From the NCBI GenBank assembly GCA_009760855.2, contig WPIO01000038.1, positions 1,455,001 to 1,519,000 of the forward strand: a stretch of DNA of 64,000 nt, written 5' to 3'. Below the pieces are notes generated by a model. It was not told where the DNA came from. It was given only the letters and a program-made list of their open reading frames with translations, and made no database searches. Made by a program: the position numbers and the translations under genes. Shown piece after piece: positions 37,655 through 49,030 of the stretch. Each line of letters begins with the position of its first letter. Position 1 is the stretch's first letter. The stretch comes from Cristatella mucedo. Taxonomy: Eukaryota > Bryozoa > Phylactolaemata > Cristatellidae.

Positions 37655-38850
37655 AATATGGAGTACCTCAGGGCTCTGTGCTAGGTCCGGTCCTTTTCAC
37701 CGTTTATACTCTCCCTCTTGCTGATGTGATTGCCAAGCACAATCTAGGCTTTCACTTCTATGCGGATGACACTCAGTTGTACCTTTGCTTTGATCCCTCC
37801 CAGCCTTCGAGCACCTCAATTCTCTCAACTCACTTGCTGCATGCATTGATGACATCCGCACATGGATGGCAGCAAATTTTCTAAAACTAAATGACGATAA
37901 AACTAACTTACTAGTTATGGGCAAACCCAGTGTGATTCAGAAATTGGAAAGGCTGACTTTCAAAATTGGCTCTGCCAGCATATCTCCAGTTGAATCAGCT
38001 CGAAATCTAGGTGTCATATTCCAAAGCGACCTCTCGTTAGACGACCACATCAGCTCCACAGTCAAATGTGCCTATTTTCAGCTTCATAACATTGCTAAAA
38101 TTCGGGCTTGTTTAGATAAAAATACCACATCTAAGTTGATCCATGCATTCGTGACATCCCGTCTCGACTTCTGCAATTCACTGCTTACTGGCCTACCAGC
38201 ATGTGCGATCAGGCGATTGCAGCTGGTGCAAAACTCTGCAGCTAGGCTCGTCTGTCGTGAGCGTCGCAGTTGCCACATTACACCACTTCTCGCCGACCTG
38301 CACTGGCTACAAGTCAAGCAGCGGATTGACTTCAAGGTTTTGTCGCTCACTTTTAGGTCTCTTCATTCTATGGCTCCAGCCTATCTTTCAGATATACTAC
38401 CCCATCAGGCCAAGCATCGTACCACTCGCTTTTCGGAATCCAACAGTTTGGAAATACCTCGTACAAACCTTAAATCCTTTGGAGACCGTGCATTTAGCTC
38501 GTATGCTCCCAAAGCCTGGAACTCCCTCCCGACCTGCGTCAGAACATCCCCTGACCTGACCACATTTAAAAGAAACTTAAAAACACACCTATTTAGGACA
38601 GCATTTAGTGGGTCCCTGTGATTTGTCCTTGATGTGTTTATTCGTGCTGACACTGTGCATGCTGCCACTAACCACATTTGCATGCTGACCCTGTGCATGT
38701 CACCCCTAACCATATTATTCATTTTGTTTGTTTTTCAAGCATGATTTTACTTACTATTCTATTGCATATCACTTTGCAGCAAATGTAAAGCGCCTAGAAA
38801 GAGATTAAGCTCTCTGAGGGCGCTTTATCAAGTGCAATATTATTATTGTC
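37655..38850 (+). mobile_element. LINE family 1, best-preserved 5'-truncated copy
   Basis: Begins in the reverse transcriptase at [17 protein letters not shown] and keeps the catalytic [11 protein letters not shown] single-base deletion near 37821 shifts the frame; the rest (37866-38621) is open for about 250 codons to the usual end ...HLFRTAFSGSL. The 3' untranslated region, the tail hairpin and (ATT)n follow. It is the least degraded reverse-transcriptase sequence in the window but cannot be active because of truncation. Confidence 0.93.
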
Positions 38851-38859
38851 ATAATCGCA

Positions 38860-41565
38860 GGTGCTCGACAAAGGAAGCAAATCGCCGACCCTTTACAATT
38901 TCTTTACTAACATTTTTGAAACGAAACGAGCGAAGGAACAATACAAGCCCATGCTCACGTAGGCAACTATTCAAAATCATTAAGAAGAGGGCGAGTTGAG
39001 CCAGTTTTTTGTTCTTTCATTCTTCAGCTTGGTCTACTCGTCTGAAATATTTAGTTCTCAGGTTTCCAAGGGTATTACTAGTTCCTCAGATGCAAAATTG
39101 CTCTGCAGTGCCTCTTGCGAACGATGAGTCCTCGGGTGATCCGACAATCGCTTCCTACTTTTTCAGATACTAAAGCTCACTAGGAACTGACATCGTGACA
39201 TTCACTGGCTAGCAGACTGGCTAGATTGATTAGATCGGTTTCAAAGACCTAGCTGGACAGCATGGATTTCTGTAGCGCTGGGAACTTCTCTGAATGCCTG
39301 CGTGCACCGGACGCTGCTTACAAAAGTCATTAGAGTGCTCGTGTGGAAGTTTAATCAAGCACAGAAAACTTACCCGTGCTTGTGCGTGCAAAAGACGCAG
39401 TGCGAAAGAAGCCGTTCCAAACGCTTGTTAAACTGGCAAAATATAGCGTTTAATAAGGCGCTGGCCGTAGCAGGACGTCTATGGTGCTTAGCGACTGTAG
39501 CGCTGTTAAGGAAGGCTCTTTATTATATCATGACGTTGCCCGCCGCGAGGCCTCAGAAGTTGAACTCAAGCTCTTTCATGGTCGTCTACTGGTCTACGGT
39601 TCCGTCAACATCGCGCACAGCTGGAGGTTCGCACTAGCCTGGCTAGTAGATTTCCTCTTCAGCTCGCAAGGCTTACCGAACTGGAGCTTTCCAATGCTCT
39701 GAAAAAAATTCTCAGCACTTTTAACAAGTTGGTTAATTTCGATAACCACTGAGCTTCGTTTAACAGCTCTAAGGATTGGCCTGAGGCGCTATAGTTATTG
39801 AGCTTCTCTCACCGATTCGTACCGGTGGAAACAAGAAGGCGTACCCATGCGATACTAATGCGGTCGCGGGCGCTCGAGAATCGGTCGCTGAAGCTCATCT
39901 CTGCGCTCTGCTCTCAGTCAAGCACTGGACCCGACCTCGGTGCGCCGCCGCGGCGTCTGCAGCCTCGCTTAGCAGCAGAGGGCTGTTTTCGTCTTGGTGA
40001 CCTGTTTAAATTAGATTGCCTCGACGCACCTGCCAGCCATTAGCTTGAGGCTGGCAGGTGAACAAAACAAGCAAATTACAGCTAGCTCTGGCCTGGTTAC
40101 TGTGGCCCAACCCAAAAGGTGCGCGACCGCAGAGACAGCGAGCCAGCAGAGTCTGGTTATCATGTGGTGCACCGAACGAAGTAGATACCGACGCAGAGCT
40201 CGGCGCAGGTCAAGGCCAGATTCGCCGGCGACAAACTCAATTTGACTGCGAGTCAACAGGCTGTGACGCAGCCTATTGCATTTAATGGGCAGCATTCGGT
40301 CTCAGTACGTGAGAGCAGAGACGAGAGGAATAAATGAGCGCGAGTGAGCTGCAAAGACTCCAACTGCGGGTTGATCAGACTTTTCTACATCGGGCTCGGT
40401 GCAGAGACTGTCTTTAGAATTTCCTCAGAATCGCCGCGATGCTTATAGGAAATGACTCATCGGGGAAAACAAGCCAAGCCAATAGCGAACTTTGTGATGC
40501 CATCAGCAATGTCGACGCCCACATGCCCACAGCACCCGTCCAACGACCATCTCTAACTTTGCCGGGTGCAGATGGACTTCAGACTTCTGCAGTCGTGACT
40601 AGGGCAAAGGAACACGATGACGTATCCAGTCGCCCCATAGTCCAGTTCTCCAAAACCTTTTCAGAAGCTCTCTCTCTCTCTCTCTCTCGCTCTCTCTCTT
40701 TGTGTCTCGCAAAGTGATTCCTGATCGGCCAGCCAGAGGCTGGTGTTTGAAGAAATGACCAGCTCACCAAACTTCCTGCCTCGTGGCCAAAGAGACCCAA
40801 GCTGCTTCTGGAGATAATTAGCACCCGTGGGTGGACGTGAGCTAAGGGCCAGGCTTCCTGCCACTGGCTTGCTTTCCCTGTATATGACCAGGAAGTTGGC
40901 TCACCGCTGCAGGTGACAAAGGCTGACAACTCCTGGAGCAAGGTGAAGTTAGAAAGGAAGCAAGCTCGTAACATTGAATTCAAATTATGGCCAAATTCAT
41001 TCCCGTGGACTGTGGAGCGAGATTACGAGAGAGAAAAAGCTTACCACCGACAAGTCTGCGAAGGAAGTTGCACAATAGCAAGCAAGAAATTTGTGTTTGA
41101 TGAACAGTTATGTCCATGTTCGAATTGCTCCACTCGGTTCCATTACGATCTGACTAAAACTTTACTGGGACACCTAGTTTCCGCCACCTGATCATTGTCA
41201 GCACTACTGAAGAAAAAAATAAACAGCTAAGTGAGCCTTTGCTATTACCCGACAGCTATTGCTTGTTCAATTTAATTTTAATTTGAGACTGCATTGTCTG
41301 TTCGAAGCAGTCCTTCGAATACCTAGTTTTCAGTTCTTTCCCGAAGCACTCTGCTAATTGTGGCTGTAAATTATCACTCCAAAGTATTGTCTTCTTTTCC
41401 CTGAGAATTTTTCTGATCTTATTTACATTCCGTTAACAAGAAATTGTCCCCCTTACATCACCAATATCGAGACCTTCACATATAGCAGCATGGTAACAAC
41501 AATAATGCACATTCTTGTGACATCGCTTCCATTTTAAACAAATCTCACTCATCTAGAACTCCCTG
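38860..41565. other. No confident gene
   Basis: Contains several plus-strand open frames (39302-39637, 39798-40043, 40913-41191) of which none has a recognisable domain. The last has a C-rich segment (QLCPCSNCSTRFHYD). A short (CT)n lies at 40668-40702. GC content rises around 39.8-40.3 kb. Confidence 0.3.
40027..40060. repeat. Perfect 12-bp inverted repeat with 10-nt loop
   Basis: Arms CACCTGCCAGCC and GGCTGGCAGGTG are exact inverted copies, separated by attagcttga. No T-run follows and no neighbouring gene is supported. Confidence 0.9.
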
Positions 41566-41569
41566 TTTT

Positions 41570-42305
41570 CGCCCTAGAAAGTCTGCAAGCGGTGCAACGT
41601 TCAGAAGGTCGTCTGATCAGTACGTGGCTGCCGTAGCGTGACTCTATTAACTGAGCTTCCTAGGTTACCTATCAAGTACCAAATCGATTTCAAGACCCGT
41701 TGCGTGGCGGACACGTCGGCGACTCGCGTAAACCGGCCGACCTGTCCAACCAATTCGACCTCTGTGCTTCTTCAGTGTGCTTTCGCAGCACCCAATCATC
41801 AAAATCAAGTCATCACGCCACCTCTCAGTCTCTTGAACTTAATTTAAATATCGTGGGAATCTAAGCTCCTGCTCGTATGCAACTAAAACTTTGGAACTTG
41901 CGACTAGATACGGTTACAACCTTTAGTGACGTTGCATCATTTAATTTTCAGCTTACGACTTATTTGTTTTGGTCAGCCATACGTTCGCCCCAGTTAACAT
42001 TTAATTTTTGTCGGTGTTACTTATGAGCCTTATTGTCCTTGATTAATTTTATGTCATTTCAATTGCCATCGCTAGCTTCTGGCGGTATTTTAGCAATTAG
42101 AATGCAAATTACCGTGCCAGTTATGCCTCGTTTAATTGTAGCGACTTAGTAAAATATTACTCTAGTTTTCTTGTTGTCAATATTATTTCCTTGAGAGGAA
42201 ATACGGATGTCTCTAGTTCCTCCAACTAAGCTATAATTGAAACACCGATACAATCAGATGCCTATCAGATGCTGTTGTCTCTCTTAATATGTATACAGGA
42301 ATAGG

Positions 42306-42366
<61 letters not shown>

Positions 42367-42450
42367 CATATATATATATATAGCCTTTGCGGTATATTTT
42401 ATTGCCTAGAAAGCGGTTAAGTTCCCGAGAGTGCTATACACATTTTTGTA
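41570..42450 (+). mobile_element. LINE relic, CR1/L2 type
   Basis: The frame near 41640 reads LLTELPRLPIKYQIDFKT, which matches the LLxDLHWLPVKQRIDFKV block of family 1; KLWNLRLDTVTTF follows near 41885. A tail-like hairpin (gcctagaaagcggttaagtt) appears at 42404-42440 after an AT microsatellite. Much altered. Confidence 0.6.
42309..42381. repeat. (TA)n microsatellite
   Basis: Nearly pure TA repeat with two short interruptions. Confidence 0.95.
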
Positions 42451-42486
42451 ATAAATACTATTATCCTTATATATTATCCTAATAAT

Positions 42487-42500
42487 GTATATATATATAT

Positions 42501-42543
<43 letters not shown>

Positions 42544-42547
42544 CACG

Positions 42548-42584
<37 letters not shown>
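42487..42584. repeat. Compound (AT)n-(AC)n-(AT)n-(GT)n microsatellite
   Basis: Alternating AT, AC, AT and GT blocks; the AC and GT blocks are complementary and could pair. Confidence 0.95.
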
Positions 42585-42586
<2 letters not shown>

Positions 42587-42669
42587 ACATTTAAACATGC
42601 AGAATCATACAATCATCGTGCTAAGACAAGCATTGTTAGGCAAACACGATTCATTTTTATCGCGAGCTA

Positions 42670-42797
42670 AGAGATCGATCTCTGTTTATGCGCTTCAGGT
42701 ATGCTACGGGTCTTGAGTCCACAGACTCAGTCTAAAATACGTTCGCCTTGACCTTGGTCCACACGAGCGCCTTTAACGCTGGGCCGAACCAGCGCAG
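42670..42797 (-). mobile_element. SINE-2 copy (diverged)
   Basis: Minus-strand copy: head at right (gctgggccgaaccagc and the cgcctttaacgct segment) and the tail atgcgcttcaggtatgctac at left. The B-box region is altered (gtcttgagtccac). Confidence 0.7.
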
Positions 42798-42972
42798 TGC
42801 GTGAGTATCATACCTTTCTGGCCATGAACTCTTGGCTATAATGTCTCTTTCAGTGAGTTTAGAACCTAGTTTAGTACCTGAATCAATATTTTGTTTTATT
42901 AGCTCACTGTGCACACGACTCATTTCTATTACAGCTGTGGTAATTATCATAGTAACCACAGTGATATTTGGC

Positions 42973-43115
42973 CAGAGCTGGTTTTGTCCAGTGGTTAAGG
43001 CGCTCGCCCCAACCAACGTCTGGCTGAGGTCGTGGGCTCCAGCCTGGAGTCGTATGTGATGCGCCTGAATGGAGATTGGGTTCTCTTTTGGCGCTACACA
43101 AATGAATTATATGCT
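42973..43115 (+). mobile_element. SINE-2 copy
   Basis: Plus-strand copy with head gtccagtggttaaggcgctc, B-box-like gtgggctccagcc, and the complete tail hairpin gcgcctgaatggagattggg...ggcgcta. It faces the copy at 42670-42797 in inverted orientation. Confidence 0.85.
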
Positions 43116-43119
43116 TATA

Positions 43120-44580
43120 TATGTATATCACCAACGGCTCCACAGTCGTCAGCCTACTGTGGACTGGGTAATATTGTCAAACTTTCGGCGTGCTCATGTA
43201 TGGAGGCTGCAGTCAAGCTCGTTAATGCATTTGCCAGTACGCTGGTCCTATAACTTTTGGTATTCCTGACTTTGCAACAGTACGTTTACCGAGTGTGCAA
43301 AACTCGTAAAAATTTTAAGTGGGCGGATTGACAGCTGCAACATTAAGACTACTTCTGTTGGATTGTGAACGAATGATCAGCAGGACAACAACTGCCAAGA
43401 TTTGCTGTCGCTTATCTTTAGAGACTGTCATTCTCCGGCTGTGGCCTATCCTATCCTAAATGCTTTATCAGGTTTTTATTGCGCCGTCAGCTCCTCTGAC
43501 GGGTCGTTTAGCTCTGATTAGAACCCACTTTATATCTGCAGGAGGCTGCGCCTTAGATTTCTGTCCACCGAAAGTGCCTGAAATGCGCTAACGGCCGGCA
43601 TAGCTCGAGATATCTTTCGGCATGACGAAATACGAATAAAAAGCTGAACACCCGAATCCATCGAAGCGTGTGCTCAGACCGTGTTAATTGTCCCTAGTTG
43701 GCTTCTGAGAGGTGCGTTACAGCTGTTTGCCAGCAGCTGTAGTTTAGATGAACGCTCGTCTTGGCCACGCGCTTAGCAAACAAGGCAGAGGGAATTCCAG
43801 GGATAGCGGCAGACCCGATGGCCAAGTGCCATTGCTCAAATGCACTCGAAGACACTGGCAAAGTCTGACCTTCGGGTCAAACTTTATCCGGGAATGCGAA
43901 TTCAAAATTTTTCTTCTCAGCGTAGCCGTGGATTCCGGCGTTTTCAACGGCTAAATTGTGGACACGGCCAATTTTACAGATCGTTCTCGGGAACCTTGAA
44001 TCTAATCGCTCAGCACCGCTCAGATTACATTGCTTTCACGTAGGATGCATAGACGCTGTTTTCAAGCATCTTAGCGCGATTTGCTATCCGTTTTATGTCA
44101 AGGTCAGTCCGATCCTCCTCCAGCTCGGGTCGGTTGAGAGGCGCGGCGGCTGCTCTCTGCTGGGCGCTCCGGCGAATTCAGCATGCGCCGATTAAACGCG
44201 CGGGCGCGCGCGCGGGCAGCTGCTAGCTAATAAAGGTCTGACGACAGGTCTATGTGAGAATGCATCTGGCACAACTCGATAGCACGCAACTCGATAGCGC
44301 GCGCGTGCGCTATTTCCGTGAGCGTTCTTTTTCCCAGAAAGCAGAGCGTGATGTCATGATGTCACGCGCCTTTCCCACCGAAGCCTCTCAGGGCAAAGCA
44401 CAGCCGGCTTGACCGGATGCGGATCTGGATACTCGGTCGTGTTCGCAAACAATACGCCGAGCGCGAGAGAGTGCACTTATTAAGCGAGACCCGGCTACTT
44501 AGTACGTACAGCTCCGCCCGAAACCCTCTGCTTTAGAGCTCAAGGCATACCGCGGAACTGAAAAAGGCATAGCAGCGGTA
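43120..44580. other. No recognised gene
   Basis: GC content rises towards the right, with alternating CG runs (cgcgcgggcgcgcgcgcggg near 44198). The 12-mer caactcgatagc occurs twice near 44273-44300. No domain recognised. Confidence 0.35.
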
Positions 44581-44585
44581 AGTGG

Positions 44586-44601
44586 TATATATATATATTG
44601 G

Positions 44602-44659
<58 letters not shown>

Positions 44660-44695
44660 TATATATATATATATATATATTCTTCATCCTTATAG

Positions 44696-44728
<33 letters not shown>
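44586..44728. repeat. (AT)n microsatellite tracts
   Basis: Several AT blocks interrupted by short unique segments. They border the GC-rich block to the right. Confidence 0.95.
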
Positions 44729-44730
<2 letters not shown>

Positions 44731-44734
44731 GTCG

Positions 44735-45640
44735 ATATCTAAATGACAGCCATGCTGCTTTTCAATGGGCCTAATCCCTCGTCATTACGCGAGCCAGTTC
44801 TCGTACAAACCGGACCAGCGCTCTGAAAATACAGACTCTCCATCGAGCGAAGGCTGCTTGGCGACGGCGCCGTCGTCCAGCAGCCTTCGCTCGATGGCGG
44901 CGAGATCGTGCTATACCATGCATTCGAGCGGAGCAAATGTAGTAAGTGCACGTGGCCACCGAGAGCTCGATGATGCAGACCGCGCTTGATTTCGCGGCGG
45001 CGCCCAGGCCCCCTGGCGGTGCATGTTGCTGCGCCACCAGGCGGCTCTTTCCGGGCGCGCGCGCGGCGCCGGCGCACGTTCTCCTGAGCCGCCTCTATTT
45101 TCGTCCCATCAAGGATGCGTCGCTGAGCGCGGCACGCCAGCTGGACCTCGTTGACCTCGCGATCGGACGGCAGCTGCGCTCGCTACCGGTTGACCTTGAA
45201 GCCCAATTAGGCTCACCAGCGTAGCTGGCAGCAGCAATTTAATCTCACGGTGGAGCGACGTCGCACTTAATCCCGCGGCGTTAGAGCGACGTCGCATTAG
45301 ATTCCGCGGCGGAACGACTTTTCGAGTCGCCAGACACGGGCCACCCTCGGCTGGAGAGCGGGCGGCGTCTGCTCTATCAGCCTGGCACTTAACCCGTCGA
45401 CGGCCTTGACAGAGCGGAGTGTAGGCGGCGGCCGAGAATTGCCGAGCCGCGTTTTCGTTTTGTTCGGTTGAGTCAGACGGCGCGTGAGAACGGTGCCTAC
45501 TTTCCTACGAGCGGGTGCCGCGCAGTCGTCTAGCTAGGACGTTGCAGTTGGTTTTTCATTTCCAAAAACGCAGAGCGCTGGACGAAGCTGCCGCAAAATT
45601 TTGGCTGGGCTACCAAAAAAGCCACAAAGCCACTGCAGTT
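44735..45640. other. GC-rich, CpG-rich block
   Basis: The block is rich in CpG against an AT-rich background, as expected of a CpG-island-like promoter region. It contains the palindrome at 44840-44897 and a 31-bp direct repeat (agcgacgtcgca at 45254 and 45285). Open frames exist on both strands, but the composition explains them and no domain is recognised. Confidence 0.45.
44840..44897. repeat. 58-bp near-perfect palindrome
   Basis: Arms of 29 nt with 27 matches; the outer 19 nt (CCATCGAGCGAAGGCTGCT and its complement) are exact and the centre is GACGGCGCCGTC. There is no unpaired loop. Confidence 0.95.
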
Positions 45641-45656
45641 AGTTATGGGTATGGCT

Positions 45657-45842
45657 TAAATAATACTAGCTGATTTAACAGACTCTTATTATAGCGATAG
45701 AAGAGACTTTATAGTTATCACCACATCATGCATAGGCAATACAGGATCGCCCACGACAGGATTCACACCGACGACATCAGCGCCGAGGCCGTGAAAAGCA
45801 GCCAACCGCCTTACCTAGTAAGCCGTCACGGCTGACCAACTC
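45657..45842 (-). mobile_element. SINE-1 copy
   Basis: Minus-strand copy with the body tactagctgatttaacagac at left and the head ccttacctagtaagccgtca at right. Its B-box region is mutated (ggattcacaccgacg). Confidence 0.8.
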
Positions 45843-45944
45843 ACGGCTAGTTTCAAAATCGCTCGTTTGATAAGATGCTTGCTATTTTGGAAGAGCTCGG
45901 ATGGCTGAAGGTTGATCAACGGATGCAAAGTAACGTTACAATAA

Positions 45945-47160
45945 TAATAACGATAATGCACTTGATGAAGCGCCCTCAGAGAACTTTCTTTTTCTAGGGG
46001 CTTTACATTTGCTGCTAAGGGAAATCCAATTGAATGGTAAGTAAAATCATGCTTGAAAAACAAACAAAATGAATAATATGGTTAGGGGTGACATGCACAA
46101 GGTAAGCATGCAAGCGTGGTTAGTGGCAGCATGCACAGTGTCAGCACACATAAGCTCATGAAGGACGAATCACAGGGACCTACTCAATGCTGTCCTAAAT
46201 ATGTGTGTTTTTAAGTTCTTTTTAAATGTGGTCAGGTCAGGGGATGCTCTGACGCAGGTCGGGAGGGAGTTCCAGGCTTTGGGAGCATACGAACTGAATG
46301 CATGGTCTCCAAAGGATTTAAGGTTTGTACGAGGTATTTCCAAACTGTTGGATTCCGAAAAGCGAGTGGTACGATGCTTGGCCTGATGGGGTAGTATATC
46401 TGAAAGATAGGCTGGAGCCATAGAATGAAGAGACCCAAAAGTGAGCGACAAAACCTTGAAGTCCATCCGTTGCTTGACTGGTAACCAGTGCAGGTCGGCG
46501 AGAAGTGATGTAATGTGGCAACTGCGACGCTCATGACAGACAAGCCTAGCTGCAGAGTTTTGCACCAGCTGCAATCGCCTGATCGCACATGCTGGTAGGC
46601 CAGTAAGCAGTGAGTTGCAGAAGTCGAGACGGGATGTCACGAATGCATGGATCAACTTAGATGTGGTATCCTTATCTAAACAAGCTCGAATTTTAGCAAC
46701 GTTATGATGCTGAAAATAGGCAGATTTGACTGTGGAGCTGATATGGTCGTCTAACGAGAGGTCGCTGTGGAATATGACACCTAGATTTCGAGCTGATTCG
46801 ACAGGAAATATGCTGGCAGAGCAAATTTTGAGAGACAGCCTTTTCAATCTCTGAATCACACTGGGTTTGCCCATAACTAGTAAGCTAGTTTTATCGTCAT
46901 TTAGTTTTGGAAAGTTTGCTGCCATCCATGTGCGGATGTCATCAATGCATGCAGCAAGTGAGTTGAGAGAATTTGAGGTACTCGAAGGCTGGGATTTATC
47001 GAAGCAAAGGTACAGCTGAGTGTCATCCGCATTGAAGTGAAAACCTAGATTGTGCTTGGCAATCACATCAGCAAGAGGGAGAGTATAAACCGTGAAAAGA
47101 ACCGGACCTAGCACGGAGCCTTGAGGTACTCCATATTTCAGAGGTACTTCAGATGATCTT
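45945..47160 (-). mobile_element. LINE family 1, 5'-truncated copy with a long open frame
   Basis: The frame over 46170-47114 is open for 314 codons from [20 protein letters not shown] to the usual protein end, without frameshift. The catalytic box reads NADD instead of YADD. The 3' end (45945) has the hairpin tail. The 5' truncation at 47160 falls exactly at the start of a 30-bp palindrome. Confidence 0.93.
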
Positions 47161-47190
47161 TATGGGTCGACGTTATTTCGTCGACCCATA
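47161..47190. repeat. Perfect 30-bp palindrome at a LINE-LINE junction
   Basis: Arms TATGGGTCGACG and CGTCGACCCATA flank a TTATTT loop. It joins the truncated 5' end of the minus-strand LINE at left with a plus-strand LINE family 2 fragment at right. Confidence 0.92.
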
Positions 47191-47570
47191 TGGCCCGCCT
47201 TGGTTTTACTTCTTCATGCTTAGCTGAATTGCTGCATCTGTTTCAGAGTCCTTGTGCCGTCAAGTTCTGTGTAGAAAATAAACTACCCGTTCCCATTCAT
47301 TCGCTTCAAGACTTTTGCCGACAGAAACTTTCTTGCTGCATGTGCTTGGATGGGCAGCTCACTTCCGCAATTGTCAAGCAGCAGCATCTGTATTCTCTCA
47401 TTCAGCCGACTGAAACACACCGCTTGCAGCCGTCCTACTCTGCCGCTACCTCACCAATCACTTCCATGGCAGCCTTTCTGACTCAGCTATGCTTCCCACT
47501 TTCTCTTTGCTGCGTGAGCTGGAGTATTTTGTCTATCGCTCATTCGCCGAAAGCCGCTTCAACTTAGAAT
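47191..47570 (+). mobile_element. LINE family 2 3' fragment
   Basis: Begins within the end of the LINE protein (cttagctgaattgctgcatc corresponds to YLAELLHQ) and continues into the 3' block up to cattcgccgaaagccgcttc. The terminal tail is absent. Confidence 0.75.
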
Positions 47571-47589
47571 ATCTTGTAAAAGAACACTA

Positions 47590-47795
47590 GTTTCTGCATG
47601 CGATGAGTCTACTTTAATAAGGTCTAGCAAAAAGAGCTCGTCTCCTGAAGAGCCTATACCATCATCTCTGTGGTCGTCACTGGCAGACCGACTTAGCCTT
47701 GCCATAACCGAGATTTCAATTGATCTTTGGAAAAAAGGGGTCGTATCCAAGCCCTTCAAATCAGCAATCGTTAGACCGATACTTAAGGAGCCTTG
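47590..47795 (+). mobile_element. LINE fragment: start of reverse transcriptase
   Basis: A plus-strand frame reads DPIPSSLWSSLADRLSLAIT, ISIDLWKKGVVSKPFKSAIV and RPILKEP, the N-terminal part of a CR1/L2-type reverse transcriptase (the A.V.P.LKKP motif). It probably derives from family 2, but the corresponding region of other copies is not available for comparison. Confidence 0.65.
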
Positions 47796-47807
47796 ATTAA
47801 AAGAAAA

Positions 47808-47925
47808 TATATAATTCATTTACATCGCGCCCCAAGAGAACTTAATCTCTATTCAGGCGCTTCGCATATGCCTCGGGGCTCGAGCCCACGACCTCAGTCA
47901 TAACTTGGTCGATTAGATACAGAGT
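47808..47925 (-). mobile_element. SINE-2 copy, head truncated
   Basis: Minus-strand copy with the tail hairpin (gcgccccaagagaacttaat) and B-box region (cggggctcgagcccacgacc); the head is cut after about 110 bp. Confidence 0.8.
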
Positions 47926-48080
47926 TCCTTGCAAACTATCGCCAAGGTTCCCTTCTTTTTTGTCTAAGAATCTTAAAAACATTGTCGCTAAGCAACTGGT
48001 TGCATGTATTAAAAATATGTGAAACCAAGAGGCAACACTCCACTTAAACTTCTCTCCTCCGTGTTAATAATGGTGTTCTA

Positions 48081-48180
48081 AAAAATACATGCTAATTTAA
48101 CAGCCTCTTTTGTATAGCGACAGAAGAGCCTATACGGCTATCACCACCGCTTGCAGTGGCGATTTAGAATTACCCACCGT
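48081..48180 (-). mobile_element. SINE-1, 3' part of a copy interrupted by a LINE
   Basis: The SINE-1 body gctaatttaacagcctcttt to gcagtggcgatttagaatta; it breaks at the cccaccg motif. The remaining head lies at 49031-49110, on the other side of the inserted LINE. Confidence 0.85.
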
Positions 48181-48184
48181 AAAA

Positions 48185-49030
48185 ATGATAATAATAATAA
48201 TTCACTTGATAAAGCGCCCTCAGAGAACTTAATCTCTCTCTAGGTGCTTTAAATTTGCTGCAAAGTGAAATGCAATTGAATGGTAAGTAAAATCATGCTT
48301 GACAAACAAACACAATGAATAATATGGTTAGGGGTGACATGCACAGGGTCAGTATGCAAATGTGGTTAGTGGCAGCATGCACAGTGTCAGCACGCATAAA
48401 CACATCAAGGACAAATCACATGGACCCGCTAAATGCTGTCCTAAATAAGTGTGTTTTTAGGTTCCTTTTAAATGTGGTCAGGTCAGGGGATGTTCTGACG
48501 CAGGTCGGGAGGGAGTTCCAGGCTTTGGGAGCATACGAACTAAATGCAGGCTCTCTAAAGAATTTAAGGTTTGTACGAGGTATTTGTTGACTGTTGGATT
48601 CCGAAAAGCGGGTGGTACGATGCTTGGCCTGATGGAGTAGTATATCTGACAGATAGGCTAGAGCCATTGAATGAAGGGACTTAAAAGTGAGCGAAAAAAC
48701 CTTGAAGTCAATTCGTTGCTTGACTGGTAGCCAGTGCAGGTCGGCGAGAAGTGGAGTAATGTGGCAACTGCGACGCTCACAACAGATAAGTCTAGCTGCC
48801 GAGTTTTGCACCAGCTGCAATCGCCTGATCGCATATGCTGGTAGGCCAGTAAGCAGTGAGTTGCAGAAGTCGAGACGGGATGTCACGAATGCATGGACCA
48901 ACTTAGATGTGGTATCTTTATCTAAACAAGCCCGAATTGTAGCAATGTTATGAAGCTGAAAATAGGCGGATTTGACTGTGGAGCTGATATGGTCGTCTAA
49001 CGAGAGGTCGCTTTGGAATATGACACCTAG
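48185..49030 (-). mobile_element. LINE family 1, 5'-truncated copy nested in SINE-1
   Basis: Minus-strand copy. The frame over 48416-48901 encodes AFVTSRLDFCNSLLTGLPAY to the protein end. (AAT)n and the hairpin tail are at left. It interrupts a SINE-1 between its body and head, so it is younger than that SINE. Confidence 0.92.

Noticed and set aside
44946-45224. Open plus-strand frame in the CpG-rich block
   Set aside because: No domain, no signal peptide and a composition that favours chance frames on both strands.
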